NCBI RefSeq assembly: GCF_016411865.1
Contig: NZ_JAEKJA010000012.1
Location: 62,001-126,000, forward strand
Reading direction: 5' to 3'
DNA length: 64,000 nt
DNA from: Acuticoccus mangrovi
GTDB lineage: Bacteria; Pseudomonadota; Alphaproteobacteria; Rhizobiales; Amorphaceae
Shown: positions 43,504 to 51,750 of the stretch, in pieces
Layout of the letters: every line of letters begins with the position of its first letter
Position numbering within the stretch: position 1 is the first letter of the stretch
Made by a program: the position numbers and the translations under genes
The notes under the pieces: model-generated
The model's database searches: none
What the model was told of the DNA's origin: nothing
Seen by the model: the letters and a program-made list of their open reading frames with translations, nothing else

Positions 43504-43535
43504 GGGGTGGGGTGGGGGCCATGTGGGGGGTGGGG
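43504..43535. repeat. G-rich/C-rich intergenic element (copy 1)
   Basis: Between the HyuA stop and the DctP start the plus strand shows G-runs GGGG, GGGG, GGGGG, GGGGGG and GGGG separated by 1-6 bases. The minus-strand transcript is C-rich here. This is a potential G-quadruplex on the plus strand. Related GGGGGCC-containing elements lie at 45687-45715 and 49341-49353, each just after a stop codon. Confidence 0.45.
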
Positions 43536-43539
43536 ACCA

Positions 43540-45651
43540 TTAGTCGGCAATCGCCGGCTGAGTGGGGGCGTCGGCTTCAGCCAACACGTCGACCTTGGGC
43601 GCGACGGCGATGTCGAGCCATCCATGCGCCGTTACGCTGACGCGGTCGCCGGCGTGCAGGGCGACGGTGGTCGTCTCGCTTTCGATGAGGGCGGGTCCGT
43701 CAATCCGGTGACCCGGCGCCATCGCCTCGAAGGCGAACACCGGGGCCTCGACGAAGCGGCCGCCGGTGTGGATCGTCCGCGCCCCAACCGGCGCGATCGG
43801 GCGCGTGGCGGGCGCCAGCGGACGCGCCGCGTCGCCACGCTCCACTTCGCCGACGACGGCGACACGCGCATTGACGAGGTCGACGTCCTGCCCAGGCGAG
43901 GAATAGGTGTAGAGGTCCTCGTGACGGCGGTGGAAGCGGTCCACCACCGCATCGGCGAGGCCGGGCGCGGCGAAGTCGATGCCGTCGAGGGGAACGTTGA
44001 TCTCGAAGATCTGCTCGCCGTAGCGCATCTCCGCCGATCGTTCGATCCGCAGCCGCTCGGCGAACCGGTCCGGCAGGCGTGCCCGCGCGTCCGCCTCCAG
44101 CTCGTCGAAAAGCGCGCGCAGGGCGGTGTCGGAGAGGGCCGCGCTGTCGCCCACGCGCGAGCGCGCCACCTCGTATCGGAGGTCGCTGGCGAGCATCCCC
44201 CACGCGCACAGCACCGAGGCGATGGTCGGCACCACGACGCGCGTCACGCCGATCTCGCGCGCCACCTCCGCGGCGTGGAGCCCCGCGGCCCCGCCGAAGG
44301 CGACGATGGTGAAGTTGCGCGGATCGACGCCGCGCCGCAGCGTCATCAAGCGGATGCCGTCGGCCATCTTCACGTTGATGAGGCGGTGGATCCCGACGGC
44401 AGTGCCGATCCGGTCGAGGCCGATCTTGCCGGCAAGGTCGTCGATGGCCGCTTCGGCGGCGGCGCGGTCGAGGGTGCCGCGACCGCCCGCGAAGGCGTCG
44501 TCGGCGAGGTAGCCGAGCACGAGATTGCTGTCGGTCACCGTGGCCTCGGTACCGCCTTGGCCGTAGCAGGCCGGACCCGGAACGGCGCCCGCCGAGCGCG
44601 GGCCGACGGTGAAGCTGCCGGTCCCGTCCGGGCTCGCGAGCGACCCGCCGCCCGCACCGATGGAGTGGATGTCGTAGCTGCGCAGCGCGATGCGCTCGCC
44701 CGCGAGGCCGCGCTCGGAGGTGAGCGCCACACGCCCATCGGCGATCAGCGAGATTTCGGTCGACGTGCCGCCCATGTCGAACGGGATGACGTTGCGCTCG
44801 CCGATGAGGTCGGCGCAGGCGCGCGCCCCCGCGATTCCGCCCGCCGGCCCCGAGAGGCAGGTGCCCGCCGCCAGCGCGATGGCGTCCGCCACCTGGGTGA
44901 TCCCGCCGTGCGACAGGATCACGAACAGCGGACCGTCGAAGCCCGCCTCCGCGAGGCGCCCGGTGAGGCGCTGCATGTAGCGCTTCACCACCGGGCCGAT
45001 GGCGGCGTTGACGACGGTGGTCGACAGCCGCTCGTACTCCTTGATCTGCGGCAGCACCGCCGAGGAGACCGAGACGTAGGCCTCCGGCATCATCTCCGCG
45101 ACGATCTCGGCCGCCCGCGCCTCGTGCGCGGCGTTGCGATAGGCGTGCAGAAAGCAGATCGCGACCGACGTGACGCCGCGTTCGCGCAGATGCTCGACCT
45201 CGCGCCGCACCGCCGCTTCGTCCAGCGGCTGCGCGACGGTGCCGTCGTGCGCGATCCTCTCGGGCACACCGCGGCGCAGCGCGCGGGGGACGAGCGGCTC
45301 GGGCGGCGCCATCAGCAGATTGTAGCGCTCGGGCTTCAGGCCCTCCCGCATTTCCAGGATGTCGCGATGCCCCGCCGTGGTCAGGAGGCCCACCTTCGCC
45401 CCCTTGCGCTCGAGCATCGCGTTGGTGGCGACGGTGGTGCCGTGAACGATCCGCTCGGTGCGCCCCAACAGGGCGGCGGTCGACAGATCGAGGCGGGCGG
45501 CGAGCTCCTCCAGCCCGGCGAGGACGCCGATGGACTGGTCCTCGGGCGTCGACAGCGACTTCGCGATCACGGTCGCGCCATCAGGATCGATGGCGACGAA
45601 GTCGGTGAACGTCCCGCCCACGTCTATGCCGATGGTGTAGGTCGTGCTCAT
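43540..45651 (-). CDS. hydantoinase A/oxoprolinase family subunit (HyuA-like)
   Basis: This 703-residue protein has the ATP-grasp-unrelated actin-like ATPase motifs of the family: DVGGTFTDFVAI near residues 10-21, HGTTVATNAMLERKGA and FDMGGTSTEISLI, then SAGAVPGPACYGQGGTEATVTD. With HyuB it forms an ATP-dependent enzyme that opens 5-oxoproline or hydantoin-like rings, or carboxylates ketones. Length is normal for HyuA (about 680-720). The HyuB gene lies 69 bases upstream and the TRAP importer genes downstream. Confidence 0.93.
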   Translation of the reverse strand: MSTTYTIGIDVGGTFTDFVAIDPDGATVIAKSLSTPEDQSIGVLAGLEELAARLDLSTAALLGRTERIVHGTTVATNAMLERKGAKVGLLTTAGHRDILEMREGLKPERYNLLMAPPEPLVPRALRRGVPERIAHDGTVAQPLDEAAVRREVEHLRERGVTSVAICFLHAYRNAAHEARAAEIVAEMMPEAYVSVSSAVLPQIKEYERLSTTVVNAAIGPVVKRYMQRLTGRLAEAGFDGPLFVILSHGGITQVADAIALAAGTCLSGPAGGIAGARACADLIGERNVIPFDMGGTSTEISLIADGRVALTSERGLAGERIALRSYDIHSIGAGGGSLASPDGTGSFTVGPRSAGAVPGPACYGQGGTEATVTDSNLVLGYLADDAFAGGRGTLDRAAAEAAIDDLAGKIGLDRIGTAVGIHRLINVKMADGIRLMTLRRGVDPRNFTIVAFGGAAGLHAAEVAREIGVTRVVVPTIASVLCAWGMLASDLRYEVARSRVGDSAALSDTALRALFDELEADARARLPDRFAERLRIERSAEMRYGEQIFEINVPLDGIDFAAPGLADAVVDRFHRRHEDLYTYSSPGQDVDLVNARVAVVGEVERGDAARPLAPATRPIAPVGARTIHTGGRFVEAPVFAFEAMAPGHRIDGPALIESETTTVALHAGDRVSVTAHGWLDIAVAPKVDVLAEADAPTQPAIAD

Positions 45652-45686
45652 GCGTCCTCGGGGCCCGGTGTACTGATGGGGAAGGC

Positions 45687-45715
45687 GGGGGCCGTTGCTG
45701 GTGGGCGGCGGGGAC
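45687..45715. repeat. G-rich/C-rich intergenic element (copy 2)
   Basis: The plus strand reads GGGGGCC, then GTTGCTGGTGGG and GCGGGGACC. It lies in the 69-base gap between HyuB and HyuA, a few bases beyond the HyuB stop. It shares GGGGCC(G)TTGCTGGT with the element at 49341-49353 and GGGGGCC...GGGGACC with the element at 43504-43535. Confidence 0.45.
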
Positions 45716-45720
45716 CGCCG

Positions 45721-47394
45721 TTAGGGGGTGACGAGTTCCTCGTCGACATCGTGGGCGCGGGCGGCCGGCGTGCGCTCGGCGGGATCGCCCCAGCCGCCGC
45801 CACCGCCGGAGCGGATCGCGAACACGCTGCCGGGCGCGATCTCGAGCCCGAACTGCTTCGTCGCGAGACGGCTCGCCTCGCCGTCCGTGACGAGACGGTA
45901 GTCGTGCGGGGCGCCATCGCGGCCGCCGGCGATGCCGGCCGCACCATGACGCGCGCCTTCGCCGGCGGTGTGGGCGTAGGCGGGAACTTCGACCCGGAGG
46001 TCGAGCGTCGTTCCGACGCCTCCGCGATAGCGGCCGTCTCCGCCGGAATCAGGGCGGAACTCGTGCTGCTCGAACACCAGCGGGAAGCGCGCCTCGGTCA
46101 CCTCGATCGAGCCGAACTTGATGCCGCCGACGGAGTGCCATTCGCCGGCGCCCGACCACCCGTCGCCGACCGGTGAGGCGCCGCCCCCCGGCCGCGCGTG
46201 GAACATGTGCCAGATGAAGGTACGCCCGTTGCGCGGGTTCTCGCCGGTGATCGAGATGCGGAAGCGGCGCGACCATCCGCCGGAGCAGCGCTCGGGGCAG
46301 GCGTGCTGGAGCGCGCGCACGATGGCCTCGACGATCTCGTTCGCCGGGTGGGTGGTCGCGAGCGTCACCGGCACGTTGGCATCCGGGTGGACGATCGACC
46401 CGGGCCGCAGCTTCACGTCGAGCACGCGAAACACCCCGTCATTCTTCGGAATGTCCGCGTCGATGAGGTAGGCGAGAGCCATCGCGACGGAGGCCTGGGT
46501 GTTGGCGAAGGGCGAGTTGACGAAGCTCTTCGACTGATCGTCGCTGCCGGTGAGGTCGACGGTGAGATCGCTGCCGCTGACGGTCACGCGGGCGCGGATG
46601 GCGACGTCCTGCCGGCCGCGTCCGTCGTCGTCGAGATAGGCGGTGCCCTCGTAGGTCCCATCCGGCCACTCGGAGACGATCGCGCGCGTCCGCGCCTCGG
46701 CGCCGCTCATGATCTCCTCGACCGCGCGGTGCACCACGGTGCCGCCGAATTCGCGGTAGAGCTGCGACAGCGAGCGCTCGCCGAGGTGCGCGGCGCCGAT
46801 CATCGCGTCGAGATCGCCCTTGAACTCCCGCGGCAGGCGCACGTTCATCAGGATCATGTCGAGCACGTCGCCTCTGAGCCGGCCCCGCTCGGCGAGCTTG
46901 AGCGGGGGAATGCGCAGGCCTTCCTGCCAGATCTCGGTGGCGTTCGGGTTGTAGGCGCCGTGGGTGGCGCCGCCGATGTCGCCCATATGGGCGCGCACGA
47001 CCGTCCAGAGCCGGCGCTCGCCGTCGAAGAAGACCGGCGCGAAGATGGTGACGTCCGGCAGGTGGCTGCCGCCGGCATAGGGATCGTTGAGGACGAAGAG
47101 ATCGCCCTCGGCGACGTCGTCGGCGAAACGCTCCTCGAGCGCGCGCACGGCCCAGGGCAACGCGCCGACGTGGACGGGGATGTGGTCGGCCTGAGCGACC
47201 AGCCGGCAGTCGCGGTCGACGATACCCATGGAGAAATCGCGGCTGGCATTGAGGATCTGCGAGTAGGCGGTGCGCAGCATCGCCTCGCCCATCTCCTCCA
47301 CGATCGCGCTCAGGCGATGCTGGATGACCGCCCGCGAGATCGGGTCGAGCCGATCGGTCTGTTCCCTCGGCAAGGTGTGCTCCGCTTCGTCCAT
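45721..47394 (-). CDS. hydantoinase B/oxoprolinase family subunit (HyuB-like)
   Basis: This 557-residue protein has the HyuB pattern: EEMGEAMLRTAYSQILNASRDFSMGIVD at the start, LNDPYAGGSHLPDVTIFAPVF and AHMGDIGGATHGAYNPNAT in the middle, and PPRSGGGGGWGDPA-like ending. It supplies the other half of the ring-opening or carboxylating enzyme. The best start is ATG 47394; an upstream TTG at 47433 would lengthen it by 13 residues but has no SD either. It is downstream of a LysR gene on the same strand. Confidence 0.93.
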   Translation of the reverse strand: MDEAEHTLPREQTDRLDPISRAVIQHRLSAIVEEMGEAMLRTAYSQILNASRDFSMGIVDRDCRLVAQADHIPVHVGALPWAVRALEERFADDVAEGDLFVLNDPYAGGSHLPDVTIFAPVFFDGERRLWTVVRAHMGDIGGATHGAYNPNATEIWQEGLRIPPLKLAERGRLRGDVLDMILMNVRLPREFKGDLDAMIGAAHLGERSLSQLYREFGGTVVHRAVEEIMSGAEARTRAIVSEWPDGTYEGTAYLDDDGRGRQDVAIRARVTVSGSDLTVDLTGSDDQSKSFVNSPFANTQASVAMALAYLIDADIPKNDGVFRVLDVKLRPGSIVHPDANVPVTLATTHPANEIVEAIVRALQHACPERCSGGWSRRFRISITGENPRNGRTFIWHMFHARPGGGASPVGDGWSGAGEWHSVGGIKFGSIEVTEARFPLVFEQHEFRPDSGGDGRYRGGVGTTLDLRVEVPAYAHTAGEGARHGAAGIAGGRDGAPHDYRLVTDGEASRLATKQFGLEIAPGSVFAIRSGGGGGWGDPAERTPAARAHDVDEELVTP

Positions 47395-47427
47395 GAAGAC
47401 GGGACGGTAGCGACGGGAACTCGACCG

Positions 47428-47450
47428 TTCCAATACGGAATATATATATT
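47428..47450 (-). promoter_or_regulatory. AT-rich promoter-like gap before HyuB
   Basis: A short gap between the LysR stop and HyuB holds a run of alternating T and A (47440-47450), a possible minus-strand -10 region, and an imperfect inverted repeat TTCC-GTATT-GGAA (47427-47439). The LysR product may act here. Evidence is weak. Confidence 0.3.
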
Positions 47451-48375
47451 ATTTTCTGGTTTCGATGATGTTCAGATCCGGTCGGACGCGGGTCTCGCTG
47501 GCGTCTTCGTCGATCAAATCCAACAAATCTTGTGCAAGACTTGCCCCATCATTGGGCACCCAGGCCGCATAGAGCTCAACATCTGGGCTCGTGTCGATCA
47601 AGGGGCGGAACACGACCCCCTCGATCTGAAGCCGGCGGGCGGAGCGCGGGACGAGAGCGATCCCCATGCCGCTGCCGACCAGACACAGCATGGTCATGAT
47701 CTGCTGCGCGTCCTGGATCATCGACGGAACGAAGCCCGCCGACCGGCAGACGTGCAGGATGAGGTCGCGAAAGGCGGGCGCCTCCTTGCTCTCGAAGATC
47801 ACCAGCGGCGCGCCGTTCAGCTCGGCCAGGCGGATGGCGTCCTGACGCGCCCGCGGGTGGTCGGCGGGCAGCGCCACGACGAACGGGTCGGTGTGGACGA
47901 GCTTGATCGCGAATTGATCGTCCGGCACCGGCGGGCGCAGGAAGCCGAGATGGATGTCGCCCGCGGCGAGCGCGACGAGCTGAGCCGGCGAGGACATCTC
48001 CCGCAAGGCCAGCTGGACGTTCGGCCGCCGGCGGCCGAACGCGCGCAGGGCCGGGGCGGCGAACTCGAGCGCCGCCGTCCCGGTGACGCCGATGACGAGA
48101 CGGCCGCCGTCGCCGACCCCCGCACGCCGCGTCGTCGCCTCGGCGCGGGCGACCTGCGACAGGATCAACCTCGCCTCACGCAGCAGGGTCTGCCCCGCGG
48201 GGGTGAGGCCGATCGGGCGGGTCGACCGGTCGAACAGCTCGACGCCGAGGTCCGCCTCGAGCGCCTTCATCTGCTGCGACAGCGGCGGCTGCGCGATGTT
48301 GAGGAGCTCCGACGCGCGGCCGAAGTGCCGCTGTTCCGCAAGGGTTACGAAGTACCTGAGTTGGCGGAGATCCAT
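47449..48375 (-). CDS. LysR-family transcriptional regulator
   Basis: This 308-residue protein has the LysR HTH in LRQLRYFVTLAEQRHFGRAS and LLNIAQPPLSQQMKALEADL at residues 3-45, then the effector domain with GSGMGIALVPRSA. It lies upstream of hyuB-hyuA-dctPQM on the same strand, a common arrangement for an activator of a downstream operon. The start ATG 48375 was set by family similarity. Confidence 0.92.
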   Translation of the reverse strand: MDLRQLRYFVTLAEQRHFGRASELLNIAQPPLSQQMKALEADLGVELFDRSTRPIGLTPAGQTLLREARLILSQVARAEATTRRAGVGDGGRLVIGVTGTAALEFAAPALRAFGRRRPNVQLALREMSSPAQLVALAAGDIHLGFLRPPVPDDQFAIKLVHTDPFVVALPADHPRARQDAIRLAELNGAPLVIFESKEAPAFRDLILHVCRSAGFVPSMIQDAQQIMTMLCLVGSGMGIALVPRSARRLQIEGVVFRPLIDTSPDVELYAAWVPNDGASLAQDLLDLIDEDASETRVRPDLNIIETRK

Positions 48376-48556
48376 TGCCAATCGGTCGACCTGCTCATGA
48401 CGGGGCACGGCTTCCGATTGGCGGCGGACAAGGCCCGGGGCCGATAGCCGGATAGGACTCGGCGGCCGCCGAAGGAGACGCCGAGGGTGCAGCGAACAAT
48501 AACGCGTCTTCGAGCGCGTCGGAAGAGGCCGCCGGGATCGTTCCGCATCGCCGCAA

Positions 48557-48587
48557 CGATCCCGCCGAACGGGGTTCGGCGGGATCG
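48557..48587 (-). terminator. strong 14-base-pair hairpin
   Basis: A perfect inverted repeat, CGATCCCGCCGAAC (48557-48570) and GTTCGGCGGGATCG (48574-48587), has a 3-base loop. It lies 28 bases beyond the stop of the truncated permease on the minus strand. The transcript after the stem has only a short T run (GTT). It is the strongest hairpin in the window. Confidence 0.65.
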
Positions 48588-48615
48588 GTATGGCTCCGGC
48601 GGTTCGCCCGCTCGG

Positions 48616-49335
48616 TCAGGAGGCCTCGCTCGGCTGCGCCTGCAGGGCCGGCTTGCGCACGTGCTCCGGCAGCAGCAGGCCGCACAGGATCGCGGTCAGC
48701 CCGCCCGTCGTGATGCCCGAGCCGAAGATCTGCTTCCACAGCGGCGGCAGGATGTTCAGGACGTCCGGCAGGAGCTGCACGCCGAGGCCCATGCCGACGG
48801 AGAGCGCCACCGTGATCGTGTCCTTCTTCGTCAGATGGTTGCTGCCGATGATGCGGATCCCGGACACCACGATCAGGCTGAACATGACGAAGGTCGACCC
48901 GCCGAGCACCGGGCGCGGGATCTGCTGGAGCACCGCGCCGAGGATCGGGAACAGCCCGAGGCTCACCAGGATCACCGCGACGACGAAGGCGGCGAGGGCG
49001 ACGTTCGTGCCGTTGCCGAAGTCGGCCGAGCCGGCGCCGCCGCCGATGTCGCGGATCGAGACGAGGATCAGGCTCATGCCGATCAGCACCACCACGCTGC
49101 CGGAGACCACCGGGGTGATGACCCGCCTGAGCCACGGCAGGGCGTAGGCGATGCCGATCTCGATAAAGCTCGCGACGGCGCAGACGCCGAAGATCGTGGC
49201 GAGCACCTCTTCGGGCGTGGCGCCGCCTTCCTGGGCGATCTTACCCGACGTGATCAGCGCGGCGACGAACGCGACGCTCGTGCCCTGGAGGCTGAGGAGG
49301 CCCGATCCGACCGGGGCCGGCCGGGATGATGCGTG
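48616..49335 (-). pseudogene. 5'-truncated NCS2-type xanthine/uracil permease
   Basis: Only the C-terminal half (about 240 residues of 430-480) is present. It includes the family-typical VGSGLLSLQGTSVAF start and FPILGAVLQQIPRPVLGGSTFVMF, then VSGIRIIGSNHLTKKD and later helices. The frame is open leftward to an in-frame stop at 49354-49356, which is the stop of the class II aldolase gene. No start codon or SD is available near the homology start. A deletion or insertion apparently joined this remnant to the aldolase operon. An internal GTG at 49206 would give 196 residues but no SD precedes it. Confidence 0.85.
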
Positions 49336-49340
49336 GTGTG

Positions 49341-49353
49341 GGGGCCTTGCTGG
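49341..49353. repeat. G-rich/C-rich intergenic element (copy 3)
   Basis: GGGGCCTTGCTGGT-like sequence sits directly at the aldolase stop codon (49354). It closely matches GGGGCCGTTGCTGGT at 45688-45702, differing by one base. It also marks the junction with the truncated permease. Confidence 0.4.
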
Positions 49354-50109
49354 TCAGTCGCGATAGCTTGCGTCGCGGCGTTCGATCATTCTGATCAGTG
49401 CCGGCCACTCGGCCTTGCCGCCTTCTCGGTCGTAGGCGTCCCACTGCCCTGCGGCCTGCGCGCAAGTTGCCGCATCGGGAATGATGATCGGATCCCCGCT
49501 CGCCTGCGCGTCGAGCTGGGTGCGACACGCCGTGACGAGATAGTACATGTCGACGACGGCCTCCCCGATCGAGCGGCCGGTCGTCAGCAGACCATGGTTT
49601 CGCAGGATCATCGCGCGGTTCTGCCCGAGATCCTTGCAGAGCTGCTCGCCCTCGGAGAGATCGGAGATGCCGTCATACTGGTGGTAGCTGAGACGATCGA
49701 AGAAGCGCATCGACGCCTGAGTCATGAACAACAGGCCCCCCTTCAGGGCCGAGACGGACATGCCGGCGTCCGAATGGATGTGCGCCAAGGCGTTGAGGTC
49801 GGGACGGGCGCGCAGCAGGGCGCTGTGAATGGCGTACCCGGCAGCGTTGACGTTGGAGGATTCGTCCGAGACCTGATCGATGTGGAGCCTGATGAGGCTC
49901 GATGCCGTCACCTCCTCGAAGAGCAGCTCGTGCGGCTTGATGAGGAAGTAGTCGGGGTCGCCAGGCACTCTGAGGGTCAGGTGGTTGGAGACGAGGCTGG
50001 TCCATCCGAAGGCGTCGATGATCCGGTGAGCCGCTGCGAGCGCAAGTCGCGCAGCGGCCTCGTCGGTCAGGCGTTCGGCATCCATCCAGCGATCCGAAAC
50101 AGTCGTCAT
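49354..50109 (-). CDS. class II aldolase/adducin family protein
   Basis: This 251-residue protein has zinc ligands His110 and His112 in AHIHSD and His172 in RNHGLL, the class II aldolase/adducin pattern. Members include L-fuculose-phosphate aldolases and hydroxy-acid decarboxylases or epimerases. Homologues in acid-catabolic loci act without sugar phosphates. It starts at ATG 50109, 33 bases beyond the binding-protein stop (50143). Its stop is adjacent to the NCS2 remnant. Confidence 0.9.
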   Translation of the reverse strand: MTTVSDRWMDAERLTDEAAARLALAAAHRIIDAFGWTSLVSNHLTLRVPGDPDYFLIKPHELLFEEVTASSLIRLHIDQVSDESSNVNAAGYAIHSALLRARPDLNALAHIHSDAGMSVSALKGGLLFMTQASMRFFDRLSYHQYDGISDLSEGEQLCKDLGQNRAMILRNHGLLTTGRSIGEAVVDMYYLVTACRTQLDAQASGDPIIIPDAATCAQAAGQWDAYDREGGKAEWPALIRMIERRDASYRD

Positions 50110-50142
50110 GGGATACCTGTGACGGTTAGGGGTGATCGGTTC

Positions 50143-50949
50143 TTACTTCTTGTAGTAATCGGCCCACATGTCTGGCTCGACGGTCAGCGCGCCACCGATA
50201 TATTTCTCGTGGATCTTCTTGAGCGTTCCATCATCCATCGCGGACATGATGATGTCCTCGAGCGCCAGACGCCACTTGGAGTCGTCCTGACGAATGATCA
50301 TGACGAAGGGGTCGGGGCGGAAGGTCTTCGGCATGACGACAAGGTTGTCGTCTTGCGCGGCGAACTTGGCGAGAACGGAGTAGGACGTCGTCACCGCGTC
50401 CACACGGCCGCTTTGGAGCGCCAGCACGGCGTTCGGATACTCCTGGAAATAGACCAGCTCGGCGGTCGGCTGTCGTTTGACCAGCTGGTCGCCGTCGAGC
50501 GAGCCTTGCACCGTCCCGACCTTGTGGTTGGCGAGGTCGTCGAGGGTGGTGATGCCGGAGTCCTTGCGAACCAGGATGGTCTGACCATCGATCTGGTAGG
50601 GCTGCGTGAAGTCGACGATCTTGGCCCGCTCGCGTGTCGGGTTGCTCGCCGCCATCAGAATGTCGATGTTACCGTTCAGGAGCAGCGGGATCTTGGTCTT
50701 GGAAATGACCTCGACCATCTCGAGCTCGACGCCGAGCTTTTCGGCGACATAGTGGGCGAAGTCGATCTCGGTGCCGACCCAGCTGCCGTCGCGGTCGATG
50801 AAGCCGACCGGCGGGAAGTCCTTGCGCAGACCGATCTTGACGGTGCCGCGCGCCTTCACCTCGTCGAGCAGGGACTCGGCGCTGGCGAGGCCAGACGTGA
50901 AGATCAACGACAGCGCGAGCACGCCCGCCGCTACGTTCCGGTAGAACAT
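50143..50949 (-). CDS. polar-amino-acid-type ABC substrate-binding protein (no permease nearby)
   Basis: This 268-residue protein has a signal peptide (GVLALSLIFTSGLASA-E) and a type II PBP domain, SBP_bac_3-like: VKIGLRKDFPPVGFIDRDG and VGTEIDFAHYVAEKLG. It is a clear paralogue of the protein at 62152-62994; both share WVGxEIDFA, TVQGS and ELVYFQEYPxALLAL. No permease or ATPase gene follows in this operon, so it may use another transporter or be a receptor. Confidence 0.92.
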   Translation of the reverse strand: MFYRNVAAGVLALSLIFTSGLASAESLLDEVKARGTVKIGLRKDFPPVGFIDRDGSWVGTEIDFAHYVAEKLGVELEMVEVISKTKIPLLLNGNIDILMAASNPTRERAKIVDFTQPYQIDGQTILVRKDSGITTLDDLANHKVGTVQGSLDGDQLVKRQPTAELVYFQEYPNAVLALQSGRVDAVTTSYSVLAKFAAQDDNLVVMPKTFRPDPFVMIIRQDDSKWRLALEDIIMSAMDDGTLKKIHEKYIGGALTVEPDMWADYYKK

Positions 50950-50975
50950 CTCAAGTCTCCATTTCTTTGCTTGAA

Positions 50976-51476
50976 TCAGCCGAAGACCTTGTCTTCGGAG
51001 AGGATCACGTCGACCTGCTTGTTGGCATCGCTGTAGCCGTCGACATCATTGCCTTCGGGGTCGAGCCGAAGCAGGACGTCTTCGGTCGACGTGACCGAGG
51101 CCCCCACCCGCAGCATGACCAAGGGGCCGGAGGCGTCGGCCTGGAAGCGGTAGAAGGCGGTACCGGGCAGGAACACGCCTTCGTTCGGGCCGACCGTCTT
51201 GGTCTCCCCGTCCGGGCCGTAGAAGGTCGCCTTGCCCTGCAGGATGACGAAGACGTGCTCCTCGTTCGGGTGGCGATGCAGCTCGTTCTCGCCGAGCCCG
51301 GCGTAGGTCTTGAGGATGACCGACATGGTCTTGCCGGCGGCCATCGGGATCTCGGTGCGGCCCTGCTCGGGCAGGGTGGCCCGCAGCCGGAAGAAGGTCG
51401 GCCCCTCGGTTTCCGCCAGCGTCTCCAGACGCTGTCTCAGATCTTCGGTGCTCACGGCGTACTCAACGTCTGCCAT
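50976..51476 (-). CDS. cupin-domain protein
   Basis: This 166-residue protein has the first cupin motif HRHPNEEHVFVILQG (H67, H69, E73) typical of a metal site. The second motif, expected PGxxHxxxN, reads PGTAFYRF, without His. It is the first gene of the minus-strand operon with the binding protein and aldolase and is divergent from the 2-hydroxyacid dehydrogenase. It may be a small isomerase, an oxygenase-like protein, or a sensor. The start at ATG 51476 suits the family size. Confidence 0.86.
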   Translation of the reverse strand: MADVEYAVSTEDLRQRLETLAETEGPTFFRLRATLPEQGRTEIPMAAGKTMSVILKTYAGLGENELHRHPNEEHVFVILQGKATFYGPDGETKTVGPNEGVFLPGTAFYRFQADASGPLVMLRVGASVTSTEDVLLRLDPEGNDVDGYSDANKQVDVILSEDKVFG

Positions 51477-51507
51477 TTCGGCCTGACTCCATCTTGGCTT
51501 AAGTCGA

Positions 51508-51527
51508 TTGTCGACAAACGACGATAT
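51508..51527. promoter_or_regulatory. palindrome plus recurrent motif, copy 4
   Basis: The perfect palindrome TTGTCGACAA (51508-51517) resembles GntR/FCD operator halves. On the minus strand the overlapping 15-mer ATATCGTCGTTTGTC (51513-51527) matches copy 1 of the recurrent motif at 12 of 15 positions. It lies 37 bases upstream of the cupin start and 224 bases from the divergent dehydrogenase. No GntR gene is in the window. Confidence 0.5.
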
Positions 51528-51750
51528 GCGTATACTGGCCAAGACCCGTTGCACTGTCAACGCTTCCGCGTGCACAAGAATGCGGCTCAAACCGCCCTCT
51601 ATTGAGCAAATCCGACAACGAAATCAGGCAAGTTCAGTAGAGGCGGAAGCCAGCACGTGGCGAGACGCGAGCGCGGCGCTCACCCGCTCCGCGCCGCGGC
51701 CGCACGGCACATCACCAACGCACCCAACCCGACACGGAGCCCCGTCGACA

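Noticed and set aside
43309-46176. 955-codon plus-strand frame opposite DctP, HyuA and HyuB genes
   Set aside because: Crosses three minus-strand genes with clear motifs; composition typical of antisense frames.
50456-50475. TCGTTTGACC inside the orphan binding-protein gene, similar to the recurrent motif
   Set aside because: It lies in coding sequence of a conserved protein and lacks the T-rich left part, so it is probably chance.
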